Shown: in pieces, positions 1-6,197 of the stretch
Numbering within the stretch: position 1 is the first letter of the stretch
How the letters are laid out: every line of letters starts with the position of its first letter
Source of the DNA: a virus
Length of the DNA: 64,000 bases
Reading direction: 5' to 3' (one strand)
Virus record (IMG/VR): IMGVR_UViG_3300022744_000004
Coordinates: 1-64,000 of that record
Position numbers and translations under genes: made by a program
The notes under the pieces: generated by a model
Told to the model about the DNA's origin: nothing
Seen by the model: the letters and a program-made list of their open reading frames with translations, nothing else
Databases searched by the model: none

Positions 1-235
1 TGCTGACGTGCGGCCACTCCAGCAACAGCAGTTGCCAGTCGATGGGGCGAACCATCTCGGTGCCTACGATGTGGTTGACCACAGGGTGTAGGTCGAACGC
101 GTGGGTGATACTAAGCCACCATTTGTGTGGGCCGTAGGCGTAGGTATCCGTCTCGACAAAATACTGATAGCGGTTGGCGCGGTTGATGGCGCGAGCAGCT
201 TGTGCCCAAATAGTTGGGAAGGAACGATCTTTCAT
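1..235 (-). CDS. Hypothetical small phage protein (3' end beyond window)
   Basis: The gene starts at an ATG preceded by the GGAGATTGACATG signature used by many leftward genes here, and stays open to the left edge, giving at least 78 residues. It is rich in aromatic residues and has an Arg-Ala-Ile-Asn-Arg-x-Asn-x-Tyr stretch near residue 15 that resembles the Arg-Thr-Ile-Asn-Arg-x-Asn-x-Tyr start of the 71-residue gene at 2.7 kb. The two may share a small module. No family recognised. It is the last visible gene of the left accessory cluster and lies just downstream of a two-hairpin intergenic element. Confidence 0.6.
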   Translation of the reverse strand, partial: MKDRSFPTIWAQAARAINRANRYQYFVETDTYAYGPHKWWLSITHAFDLHPVVNHIVGTEMVRPIDWQLLLLEWPHVS

Positions 236-268
236 GTCAATCTCCAAGGGGTCTATGCCCCGATAGTT

Positions 269-285
269 GCCGGTAGCCGACCGGC
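269..285. repeat. Second-family hairpin, copy 1
   Basis: Arms GCCGGT and ACCGGC enclose the loop AGCCG. It sits 7 bp from the first TAGGGACA palindrome, in the leader of the next leftward gene. A counterpart with a near-identical loop lies at 1294-1312, in the same order relative to its palindrome. Confidence 0.6.
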
Positions 286-292
286 GCGGTGG

Positions 293-317
293 CGGTAGGG
301 ACAAATTGTCCCTACCG
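293..317. repeat. TAGGGACA palindrome, copy 1
   Basis: Perfect 12-bp arms (CGGTAGGGACAA and its complement) around a single central A. It lies between the stop of the 58-residue gene and the start of the leftmost gene. It is the first of six related palindromes confined to the first 3.7 kb. There is no clear U-tract, so this is not a textbook intrinsic terminator; it could be an operator, RNA-processing hairpin or anti-termination site. Confidence 0.8.
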
Positions 318-341
318 TGCGCTCTTAGCGGCGCTTAAAAA

Positions 342-353
342 TCATGACTGCTG
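342..353 (-). repeat. CAGCAGTCATGA 12-mer, copy 1
   Basis: Reads CAGCAGTCATGA on the leftward strand. The exact 12-mer recurs at 1344, 2627 and 45385, always in the same orientation. Here it lies between a stop codon and the TAGGGACA palindrome. Confidence 0.6.
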
Positions 354-359
354 GGCGTG

Positions 360-536
360 CTACTCCCAGTCGTTCTGTTCTTCTTCCCACTCACGCTCGT
401 ACCGATCTTCCCAGTACGCATCGACGTGCGCGGAATGAAGCGTTTCTTGCAGTGCATCGTATTGCTCATCGTCGTCCAGTATGCGAGGCATACTGGCGAG
501 GGCAAGCAGGTTTGCGATGAAGGCTTTGCTGGTCAT
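360..536 (-). CDS. Hypothetical acidic protein
   Basis: A 58-residue protein. The ATG overlaps the upstream stop in ATGA, the usual coupling in this cluster, which favours this start over longer upstream forms. The second half is strongly acidic and ends in a Glu/Asp/Trp-rich stretch, a pattern seen in DNA-mimic and host-takeover proteins; that similarity is compositional only. No family recognised. It is third in a coupled group with the DUF2591-like gene and the 62-residue gene. Confidence 0.6.
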   Translation of the reverse strand: MTSKAFIANLLALASMPRILDDDEQYDALQETLHSAHVDAYWEDRYEREWEEEQNDWE

Positions 537-721
537 ACCTGCACCCCAATCATCATCCCTGCTGCCGCATAGCAACGGGCCAGTTCGGGGCGCACGTTGC
601 GCCAGTTCCCTACCCTGTCCTTCACCTGCCACGAGTTGTAGCGATGCGAGAAGCGCAGGTAGCGTCCGTCTTTGAGGGTGACGGAGTTCACGCGGTACGT
701 GGGTTTACGGTCGGCGGTCAC
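533..721 (-). CDS. Hypothetical small protein, GTG start
   Basis: A 62-residue basic protein starting at GTG inside the stop of the upstream DUF2591-like gene (GTGA overlap). It is rich in Arg, Tyr and Trp with short beta-prone segments and could bind nucleic acid, but no family is recognised. Its own stop overlaps the next ATG, so it is translationally coupled on both sides. Confidence 0.6.
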   Translation of the reverse strand: MTADRKPTYRVNSVTLKDGRYLRFSHRYNSWQVKDRVGNWRNVRPELARCYAAAGMMIGVQV

Positions 722-1041
722 AGCAACTCCTTCGGCACATCAACCTCGTCGCCCAGCTTGGATGCAACGTAGCAACGCATGGCCGCCCGTAGCGCAGTGT
801 CGCCACTGACCATGTAGCGCGGTTCGTCGTCATAGTTTTGGCTTGACCAAGAGAGCCACACGCCATCAGATTCAATCTCAATGCACAGCTTCTCCCGCTC
901 AATGATCGGGCCACCTTGTGCCCAGTCGCGGGAGTATTGGAGAAATTCTTTAACCTCGTTTCCGTAGGCGTTGACTCTCGGCCCCTCGCACTTCGCCACC
1001 GCCCAATCAAGTGCGGCACCTGTTAGTCTGTTTGTTTTCAT
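718..1041 (-). CDS. DUF2591 / NinX-like phage protein
   Basis: A 107-residue protein with features of the DUF2591 (NinX-like) family: a start with Leu-Thr-Gly-Ala-Ala-Leu-Asp-Trp-Ala-Val-Ala, a central Trp-Ala-Gln-Gly-Gly-Pro-Ile-Ile segment, and a C-terminus with Ala-Met-Arg-Cys-Tyr-Val-Ala-Ser-Lys-Leu-Gly. The family is common in early operons of phages infecting Proteobacteria; its function is unknown. The start has a strong GGAGATTGACATG context. Length is normal. It heads a coupled three-gene group. Family call is confident, role is not. Confidence 0.8.
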   Translation of the reverse strand: MKTNRLTGAALDWAVAKCEGPRVNAYGNEVKEFLQYSRDWAQGGPIIEREKLCIEIESDGVWLSWSSQNYDDEPRYMVSGDTALRAAMRCYVASKLGDEVDVPKELL

Positions 1042-1051
1042 GTCAATCTCC

Positions 1052-1264
1052 TTAGTGAATGGATGCTTCGTCGTACATATCGGGCAGCTCGCTTGCGTCT
1101 ACCCATGCCTCGCGGGCGATGGCGTCCTCCAGCCACGCCTTGATGCGCTCCTCTGTTGGCATCATGCCTATCGTCACGACGATACCGTCGATGACTACCG
1201 CGCCTATGTAGGCGTTGTTCTCCTCGCTCCAGCCATAGCGCGGCTGCGGTGTGTTTGCTCTCAT
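1052..1264 (-). CDS. Hypothetical protein
   Basis: A 70-residue protein with the GGAGATTGACATG start context. It is mixed alpha/beta with an acidic C-terminal half. Its leader holds the second copy of the two-hairpin element. No family recognised. Confidence 0.6.
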   Translation of the reverse strand: MRANTPQPRYGWSEENNAYIGAVVIDGIVVTIGMMPTEERIKAWLEDAIAREAWVDASELPDMYDEASIH

Positions 1265-1293
1265 GTCAATCTCCTATTAACGTACTAACGTAA

Positions 1294-1312
1294 TGCCAGT
1301 GGCCGACTGGCA
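1294..1312. repeat. Second-family hairpin, copy 2
   Basis: Arms TGCCAGT and ACTGGCA enclose GGCCG. The loop matches copy 1 at four of five bases although the stem bases differ, so base pairing is kept while sequence changes. It lies 5 bp from the TAGGGACA palindrome. Confidence 0.6.
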
Positions 1313-1317
1313 GCGGG

Positions 1318-1336
1318 TAGGGACAATGTGTCCCTA
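1318..1336. repeat. TAGGGACA palindrome, copy 2
   Basis: TAGGGACA-ATG-TGTCCCTA with perfect 8-bp arms. It is 28 bp past the stop of the 279-residue gene and about 50 bp before the next start, alongside a second-family hairpin. Confidence 0.8.
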
Positions 1337-1343
1337 GTTCGAT

Positions 1344-1355
1344 TCATGACTGCTG
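1344..1355 (-). repeat. CAGCAGTCATGA 12-mer, copy 2
   Basis: Exact copy on the leftward strand, 7 bp from the palindrome, between the stop of the 279-residue gene and the palindrome, as in copy 1. Confidence 0.6.
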
Positions 1356-1364
1356 ATGGGCGTG

Positions 1365-2204
1365 TCAGGCCCACTGAGGCGGCAGCCACACACGTTCTTC
1401 ATCAGGCGTGAGACGCGCGGCGGGCGGGTTGTTGTCCGCCTCGCGCAGCCGCTGCACCATCGGCGTGGGGCACAGCAAGCGCCAGTCCTTGGGCAGTTTG
1501 ACGTGGGCAGTGACAGCGCCTGATGTGCGCGTGTCGAGTTCTTTCAGTGCAGCCGAGGTGGCCGCAAGCTGGAGCGCAGAGTAGGGCGTCTCGGCCCATG
1601 TGTACTGACCGTCCGCCTTGGACTTGTCACAGCGGTGTAGCTCACGGTGCTCGATGATCGTGGCCTTCAGGGTGTTGGCTGCGTTGCGTATGGCCGCGCG
1701 ATCTGCGTCCGTGATGAACGGCGTGAACTGCTTACCCTTGTGCGTGGGGCGCTCACGATAGTAGGCGGCCACCGTTTCAAGCAAGGCATCACGCTCGGCA
1801 GGATCAATCCACGTCCACCATGCGTTCGCACGACATTCGGCCAGCAGTGGGCGGTCAGTCTCGGCCCGGCGTTTGTTGGTGGCGGCCCGGCGTTCTTCCA
1901 AGTCCTTGGGCTGCACTGGCTCGCCATCCTCCAGCAGGAGGCGTGATGCCTCTTCGATCTTGTCGATGGCCTTTTGTATTAGCACTGTGTATGCCTCGTA
2001 CATAGGCTCGGTAGGCTGTCCCGCACGCTTGGGGCGATTGGATGTGATGCTTGTACGTACTGCCTTTGCGCTGTTGAGCAGGGTGGCCCATGCGGTGGCA
2101 GGTTCTACACGGCGCTTGCGTGCCGTGGCGTAGGCGTTGATAACGGCCTCTGTAGTGTGGGGCGACACACCATGCGATAGCATGATGTCACGAAGAACGG
2201 TCAT
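1365..2204 (-). CDS. Hypothetical helical protein
   Basis: A 279-residue protein with no recognised family. The ATG is preceded by TTTGGAGTCCTTT, a good ribosome binding site; an in-frame extension of 31 residues runs into the noncoding gap and has no such site. It is rich in Ala, Arg and Glu, mostly helical, with a Trp-Trp-Thr-Trp cluster near the middle and a C-terminus rich in Pro and Trp. It is the largest gene of the left cluster and lies directly downstream of the 405-bp palindromic gap, whose leftward promoter activity would serve it. Confidence 0.65.
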   Translation of the reverse strand: MTVLRDIMLSHGVSPHTTEAVINAYATARKRRVEPATAWATLLNSAKAVRTSITSNRPKRAGQPTEPMYEAYTVLIQKAIDKIEEASRLLLEDGEPVQPKDLEERRAATNKRRAETDRPLLAECRANAWWTWIDPAERDALLETVAAYYRERPTHKGKQFTPFITDADRAAIRNAANTLKATIIEHRELHRCDKSKADGQYTWAETPYSALQLAATSAALKELDTRTSGAVTAHVKLPKDWRLLCPTPMVQRLREADNNPPAARLTPDEERVWLPPQWA

Positions 2205-2326
2205 AAAGGACTCCAAAAGTAAAGTTAGGTAGTACGTACTATACCTGCAAATTAGACATTCCGTTGGTATACGGGCATTTCTGCGTAGTACAGGCAAGGG
2301 GTTTGGGGTACAAAACCCTTATGTGA

Positions 2327-2338
2327 CAAGGACTTAGC
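2327..2338. repeat. Left arm of 12-bp inverted repeat
   Basis: CAAGGACTTAGC, exact reverse complement of the arm at 2497-2508. The two arms bracket the AT-rich core. Confidence 0.75.
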
Positions 2339-2403
2339 CGGGTCGCATAGCCGCAAACCACGGTTTCAGAAAAAACACACACACACCTACACATAGTATG
2401 TGT

Positions 2404-2421
2404 ATGTATATGCATATACAT
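2404..2421. repeat. 18-bp perfect palindrome
   Basis: ATGTATATG followed directly by its reverse complement, centred at 2412/2413 within the AT-rich core. It could extrude as a cruciform or bind a dimeric protein. Confidence 0.75.
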
Positions 2422-2496
2422 GGTGTTAGTAATACATACATACTCTCTCATATATATCTGTATTAAGTATATGTGTGTGTAGGGCGGCGTGAAATC

Positions 2497-2508
2497 GCTA
2501 AGTCCTTG
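2497..2508. repeat. Right arm of 12-bp inverted repeat
   Basis: GCTAAGTCCTTG, partner of the arm at 2327-2338. Confidence 0.75.
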
Positions 2509-2590
2509 ATTTCATTAGGAAAACGCCTTGGAGTATGTCGCCTGTACTGGTGCCAATACGCTAGTACACCTGTGGCGTGCTTCCGGTATG

Positions 2591-2615
2591 TACTAGGGAC
2601 TAATTGTCCCTAGTA
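2591..2615. repeat. TAGGGACA palindrome, copy 3
   Basis: Ten-base arms TACTAGGGAC and GTCCCTAGTA around TAATT. The TAG stop of the 71-residue gene falls inside the right arm, so the element overlaps coding sequence. Confidence 0.8.
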
Positions 2616-2825
2616 AGAAAAGCGAATCATGACTGCTGCGCGGCTGCGCTTGTACGTAATACGTACGTCACCAAAGTAGTGGGTCTGGTATGTGCCGCCG
2701 CAACGGGTTGCAGCAACGGGTGGGTTGAGCGAGTCGGCTATCTCACGGGCCTCGCGTTCGGACTGCAGCTTGGCAAGGATGCCGAGGTAGTGGTTGCTGC
2801 GGTTGATGGTGCGTAGTTGTGTCAT
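2610..2825 (-). CDS. Hypothetical small protein
   Basis: A 71-residue basic protein with the GGAGATTGACATG start context. It begins with an Arg-Thr-Ile-Asn-Arg-Ser-Asn-x-Tyr segment like one in the leftmost gene, followed by a helix and a beta-rich C-terminus. The repeated CAGCAGTCATGA 12-mer and the third palindrome encode its last residues and stop, so its C-terminus may have been shaped by the repeat. No family recognised. Confidence 0.6.
   Translation of the reverse strand: MTQLRTINRSNHYLGILAKLQSEREAREIADSLNPPVAATRCGGTYQTHYFGDVRITYKRSRAAVMIRFSY
2627..2638 (-). repeat. CAGCAGTCATGA 12-mer, copy 3
   Basis: Exact copy, here inside the 3' end of the 71-residue gene and 11 bp from palindrome copy 3. 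Confidence 0.6.
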
Positions 2826-2841
2826 GTCAATCTCCTAGAGG

Positions 2842-2860
2842 TAGGGACAATGTGTCCCTA
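2842..2860. repeat. TAGGGACA palindrome, copy 4
   Basis: TAGGGACA-ATG-TGTCCCTA with 8-bp arms, only about 17 bp upstream of the start of the 71-residue gene, so it could cover that ribosome binding site region. Confidence 0.8.
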
Positions 2861-2955
2861 GGGTTATGGGCAAGTCGCCCCCGATGCCCTGCACGCAAGG
2901 CACGGAGAGTTGGTTGTCACACGGGTTCTGTTACGGGTCGCGCGACTGTGACAAG

Positions 2956-3114
2956 TCACAGGTTGTGCAGCTTGGCATCACGGTATGCGATGAGCATGGC
3001 GCGTGCCTCGTCCTTGTAGTGCCGCGTCTCTGCGCCCTGTGCCCGCCAGAAGCGGAACGAACGCATGGCTTTGCGAAACATCTTGCGATAGAAGATGGTG
3101 CGGGTTGTCAGCAT
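2956..3114 (-). CDS. Hypothetical small basic protein
   Basis: A 52-residue protein with a GGAGAATCTC ribosome binding site before ATG. It is strongly basic (many Arg and Lys) with aromatic residues through the first half, consistent with a short helical nucleic-acid or RNA polymerase binder, but no family is recognised. Its stop overlaps a small palindrome (CTGTGA-CAAG-TCACAG). Confidence 0.55.
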   Translation of the reverse strand: MLTTRTIFYRKMFRKAMRSFRFWRAQGAETRHYKDEARAMLIAYRDAKLHNL

Positions 3115-3230
3115 GAGATTCTCCAAAATACACCGTAGGGAAAAGGAATGGGCGATGATGGGGGCGTGGTGCTGCGAAACCCGCCAGCCCCCATCGAACG
3201 TGAGCGCTCACTAACATATACAGCGCAAGA

Positions 3231-3255
3231 TACTAGGGACATTGTGTCCCTAGTA
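3231..3255. repeat. TAGGGACA palindrome, copy 5
   Basis: Eleven-base arms TACTAGGGACA and TGTCCCTAGTA around TTG. It starts one base past the stop of the 140-residue gene. Confidence 0.8.
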
Positions 3256-3256
3256 A

Positions 3257-3679
3257 TTAGATGGCAGCCTTGATGTCAGTCTTAGTCCAGCCCTGAGCCA
3301 TCAACTCTGCAACGATGGTTGCCATGTACTCTTTCAGCGCCTTCTGGTCAGCGCTCAGCTTCTTGCCAGCCTTGGTCACCTCGCCAGTCTGCTCGGCAAC
3401 AGCGCCATAGTCCGGGTCTGTATAGCGCATCATGCGGGACACCGCCTTCTTGAATGCGCTGTCCTGCGCAGGCTTGCCATTCTCTGTAACCTGCTTGCGA
3501 TACTCTGGCTTCTTGGCAAGCAAGGCAACTTGGATGTACTCGCGGGCAGTGTCCGCGTCGAGTTGCTCGGCTGCACGATAGGCCCGCACCTTTGCACAGG
3601 CATCATCGAAGGATAGGAACCCGTCAACCATCTGGTTGATAGCGGTAGTGATAGCGTTGACTTGGATAGCGATAGACAT
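3257..3679 (-). CDS. Hypothetical early protein
   Basis: A 140-residue, mostly helical protein with no recognised family. GGAGTTTTTACT precedes the ATG. It has an N-terminal helix, a Lys-rich middle and a C-terminal helical end with a Trp-Thr-Lys-Thr-Asp motif. It is the first gene of the left-going cluster, next to the divergent control region, with palindromes on both sides; that position suits an immediate-early gene. Confidence 0.65.
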   Translation of the reverse strand: MSIAIQVNAITTAINQMVDGFLSFDDACAKVRAYRAAEQLDADTAREYIQVALLAKKPEYRKQVTENGKPAQDSAFKKAVSRMMRYTDPDYGAVAEQTGEVTKAGKKLSADQKALKEYMATIVAELMAQGWTKTDIKAAI

Positions 3680-3710
3680 AGTAAAAACTCCTAAAGGATA
3701 GTGAAAAGCA

Positions 3711-3731
3711 CTAGGGACAATGTGTCCCTAG
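3711..3731. repeat. TAGGGACA palindrome, copy 6
   Basis: CTAGGGACA-ATG-TGTCCCTAG, 9-bp arms. It lies in the leader of the first leftward gene with no leftward gene upstream, so this copy cannot be a gene-end terminator; this argues for an operator or leader role. Confidence 0.8.
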
Positions 3732-3984
3732 CGATGGAATCGAACCCGATTTCCATGATTAAAGTATGCAAAACCGTGGTAATCGGGGGTATTTCAGGGG
3801 TCTGATGTCCCTAAATCGGGGGCTGGTTGACCCACCCCACCCCAACCCCCCAAGAAATGATGACCCTGTGCATCGCGCGTAAAACACTATTCCTCAACCG
3901 GCCTCCACACTTTGCTTAATTTTTAAGCTAGTACATACCAAAAATTTTTTGCAAAATTTTCCGACAAAAATTGTCAACTATTTG

Positions 3985-4021
3985 GGCAAAAAATAACCCC
4001 CAGACCTTGCGATCTGGGGGT
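3985..4021 (-). terminator. Leftward intrinsic terminator
   Basis: On the leftward strand a 9-bp stem ACCCCCAGA/TCTGGGGGT with an 8-base loop is followed by TATTTTTTG. This is a clear Rho-independent shape. It would stop antisense transcripts leaving the packaging genes before they enter the left cluster. On the rightward strand the same hairpin starts the structured leader of the terminase gene. Confidence 0.65.
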
Positions 4022-4026
4022 CAAGT

Positions 4027-4041
4027 CCGGGGGCAACCCGG
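4027..4041 (+). other. Leader hairpin upstream of terminase small subunit
   Basis: CCGGG-GGCAA-CCCGG, followed downstream by a GCCGTC/GACGGC pair (4041-4046 and 4068-4073) and a GGCGG/CCGCC stem (near 4095-4116). These form a chain of hairpins in the last 100 bases before the AAGGAGG site. Confidence 0.45.
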
Positions 4042-4129
4042 CCGTCAGGGAGATGACATAAAGCAAGACGGCTTGCGATGCCGTGGCGGAATGGTAACAT
4101 ACCGCCTATCACCCCGCAAGGAGGTTGCG

Positions 4130-4675
4130 ATGAAACCGTTGGAACATTTACTCAATCCTGACTTCGATGACTTCGAGGACATGGACACCACAGAACTGCT
4201 GGACGCACAGGCCACCACCGCCCACTGGCTCGACGCCGTGGACACCACCACAGTGGTGAGTGACAACCAGAAGGACGCCGCGCGGCAGGCGTTCGCCGCC
4301 GTGACAAACCCAGACCTGACGGACTCTGAAAAGAAAAAAGCCGTCGCCACGCTACGCGTGCCACAAGCTGTAAAACATCTTGCTGGGATGCTCAGTGAGT
4401 ACGACTGGGCCTACGTCGAGCAGGCCAAGGAGATGCGTGGCTATGTCGTAGCCAAGCTCCTCGAAGAGTCCAAACACCCCGACGCCCGCATTCGCCTGAA
4501 GGCCATTGAACTGCTGGGCAAGCTGACCGAGATCGGCTCCTTTACAGAACGTGTGGAAATCAAGAAAATCGACGCCACGACAGACGAGCTGCAAGAGCGC
4601 ATCCGCGCGAAGTTGGCTACGCTGATGCCGAAGGTGATTGAAGTGGAAACGGTTCAGTCCCGAGATGCAACTTAA
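4130..4675 (+). CDS. Terminase small subunit (putative)
   Basis: A 181-residue protein directly before the large terminase subunit, as in most tailed phages. AAGGAGG lies 5 bases before this ATG, which decides the start over an upstream in-frame ATG. The N-terminal half is acidic; the second half has an Ala-Arg-Ile-Arg-Leu-Lys-Ala-Ile-Glu-Leu-Leu-Gly-Lys segment and a helical, basic C-terminus like other phage small terminases, which recognise phage DNA and start packaging. The call rests on position and general features; no HTH motif is obvious. The 3' end overlaps the next gene. Confidence 0.65.
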   Translation: MKPLEHLLNPDFDDFEDMDTTELLDAQATTAHWLDAVDTTTVVSDNQKDAARQAFAAVTNPDLTDSEKKKAVATLRVPQAVKHLAGMLSEYDWAYVEQAKEMRGYVVAKLLEESKHPDARIRLKAIELLGKLTEIGSFTERVEIKKIDATTDELQERIRAKLATLMPKVIEVETVQSRDAT

Positions 4676-6188
4676 CGCGGACACGCTCACACCGCAGGAG
4701 ATCGACATCCTGCTGGCGGCACTGCCGACGCTACCGCGCGAGGAGCAGGAGCAGTTGCTGCTCGACCTTGACGAACTCGAACGCAAGATGGCCCGCGCGG
4801 GGGCCAAGGCAGACTTCCTGAAGTTCTGCCACTTCGTGTACCCCGGATTCAAGGAGGGGCCGCACCACCGGCACATGCGCCCACTGCTGCACAACGTGAA
4901 CTCCGGCACGGAATTGCGCATGACCGTCTCCATGCCACCCCGGTTCGGGAAGTCCGAGACAATCGCCTACCTGTTCGTGGCTTGGTACCTCGGTCACAAC
5001 CCCGGTCACCACATCATGATGGTGACGCACACGGCCGACCTGTCGGCTGATTTCGGCCGCAAGGTGCGGAACCTACTGGACAGTGATATTTACCATGAAG
5101 TTTTTCCTGACACCGTGGTGGCACGCGACAAAAGCGCGGCTTCAAACTGGTCTACTACACTTGGCGGAAAATATTTGGCTATCGGTATTGGGGCCAACGT
5201 TGCCGGACACGGAGCCCATCTACTTATCGGGGATGACTTGGTATCCGAACAAGCCGTCCTCGCTTCCGACCCTGATAAAACTTTCGCCCAAGCATGGGAG
5301 TACATGCAAGTCGGCCCCCTCCAGCGACTGATGCCGGGTGGGCGGATCATCATGATCGGCACCCGGTGGGGTAAAAAAGACCCAATCGGCCGCGCGTTGC
5401 AGTGGGCGGAGAACAATTCGGACTCCTTACCGTGGAATGAGGTGCGTTTTCCTGCAATTTTGCCCTCTGGAGCCTCACTTTGGCCCGAACAATGGCCCGT
5501 AGAACAACTTTTGGGGAAAAAAGCGGGCATGTTTCCTCAATTTTGGGCCGCGCAGTACATGCAGGAGCCGACTTCTGAGGAAGGAGCCATCGTCAAGCGC
5601 GAATGGTGGAAGATTTGGGACAAAGAAGACCCCCCGCCGTGCTCAATCATCCTGCATAGCTGGGATACGGCACACACCGCCAAGGAATCCGCCGACCCGA
5701 GCGGTGTTCAGAGCTGGGGAATCTTCTGGAACGAGAAAAACAACCGCGATGAGCTGATTTTGCTGGACGCGTGGACGGGCCGCAAGGAGTTTCCAGAGCT
5801 GAAGAAGTTCGCCTTGGACTATTACAAGGAGTGGAAGCCCGACCTGACCATCATTGAGAAGAAAGCGGCCGGTGCGCCGCTGATTCAGGAGTTCCGCGCG
5901 ATCGGCATCCCGGTGGGGGAGTACACGCCCAGCCGGGGAGCGGACAAACGCGCCCGGTTGAATTCGGTGGCGGACATTTTTGCGTCCGGCATGGTGTGGT
6001 GCCCTGACCGGCGCTGGGCGCACGCGGTGATGGACGAGATTGCGGAGTTCCCCAACGGCGAGCACGATGAAATGGTGGACTGCTGCTCGCAGGCGCTCAT
6101 GCGCTTTCGACAAGGCGGCCTCATCCGCCTACAATCCGACGATGATGGCGAGCCATTCGAGCGCCGCCGTAACCGCGCGTACTATTAA
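4665..6188 (+). CDS. terL: Terminase large subunit
   Basis: A 507-residue packaging motor and nuclease. Walker A is Pro-Pro-Arg-Phe-Gly-Lys-Ser (91-97) and Walker B Leu-Leu-Ile-Gly-Asp-Asp (186-191) in the N-terminal ATPase. The C-terminal RNase H-like nuclease shows Asp334 (Ser-Trp-Asp-Thr-Ala), Glu398 and Asp468/Asp472. This is the gp17-type arrangement (Terminase_6 family). The ATG chosen overlaps the preceding stop by 11 bases; an in-frame TTG nine codons upstream (4638), closer to AAGGTGA, is an alternative start. The motor pumps DNA through the portal encoded next. Confidence 0.93.
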   Translation: MQLNADTLTPQEIDILLAALPTLPREEQEQLLLDLDELERKMARAGAKADFLKFCHFVYPGFKEGPHHRHMRPLLHNVNSGTELRMTVSMPPRFGKSETIAYLFVAWYLGHNPGHHIMMVTHTADLSADFGRKVRNLLDSDIYHEVFPDTVVARDKSAASNWSTTLGGKYLAIGIGANVAGHGAHLLIGDDLVSEQAVLASDPDKTFAQAWEYMQVGPLQRLMPGGRIIMIGTRWGKKDPIGRALQWAENNSDSLPWNEVRFPAILPSGASLWPEQWPVEQLLGKKAGMFPQFWAAQYMQEPTSEEGAIVKREWWKIWDKEDPPPCSIILHSWDTAHTAKESADPSGVQSWGIFWNEKNNRDELILLDAWTGRKEFPELKKFALDYYKEWKPDLTIIEKKAAGAPLIQEFRAIGIPVGEYTPSRGADKRARLNSVADIFASGMVWCPDRRWAHAVMDEIAEFPNGEHDEMVDCCSQALMRFRQGGLIRLQSDDDGEPFERRRNRAYY

Positions 6189-6197
6189 GGAACCCGT

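Larger units (their letters stand above)
2205..2609. other. Noncoding gap with nested inverted repeats, candidate origin or control region
   Basis: About 400 bp with no convincing gene. It contains a 10-bp palindrome AGTACGTACT near 2232, a perfect 12-bp inverted repeat (2327-2338 and 2497-2508), and between those arms an AT-rich, alternating purine-pyrimidine core with an 18-bp perfect palindrome. CA and GT dinucleotide runs flank the core. This architecture fits a replication origin, a cruciform-forming protein site or a complex promoter; none is proven. It is one of only two long noncoding stretches in the window. Confidence 0.55.
3680..4129. promoter_or_regulatory. Divergent control region between early-left and late-right blocks
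   Basis: About 450 bp without a gene. Reading rightward it holds palindrome copy 6, a hairpin built on ATGGAATCG (near 3733-3756), a C/G-rich stretch, an AT-rich stretch with two small palindromes (GCTTAA-TTT-TTAAGC and GACAA-AAA-TTGTC), a leftward terminator, and a leader with hairpins ending at an AAGGAGG site. Leftward and rightward promoters are expected here. A TTGACA hexamer on the leftward strand near 3970 is the best -35 candidate, but no good -10 follows, so no promoter is called. Confidence 0.5.

Noticed and set aside
2205-2297. 31-residue upstream extension of the 279-residue gene
   Set aside because: No ribosome site for the longer start, while TTTGGAG precedes the chosen ATG; the extension runs through a palindrome in the noncoding gap.
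2946-2961. CTGTGA-CAAG-TCACAG resembling a CRP site
   Set aside because: Spacer is 4 rather than 6 and it overlaps a stop codon; at most a small hairpin.
3200-3211. GTGAGCGCTCAC, identical to the core of the ideal lac operator
   Set aside because: A 12-bp palindrome alone is likely coincidence here and no related repressor is encoded.
3730-3762. A tRNA-like T-arm sequence on the leftward strand
   Set aside because: The loop resembles TTCGATT but the stem does not pair and no anticodon or acceptor arms follow; a simple ATGGAATCG hairpin explains it better.
4085-4116. Sequence resembling the 5' end of a tRNA (GTGGCGGAATGGTA)
   Set aside because: No anticodon arm or T-arm follows before the terminase start; treated as a leader hairpin.
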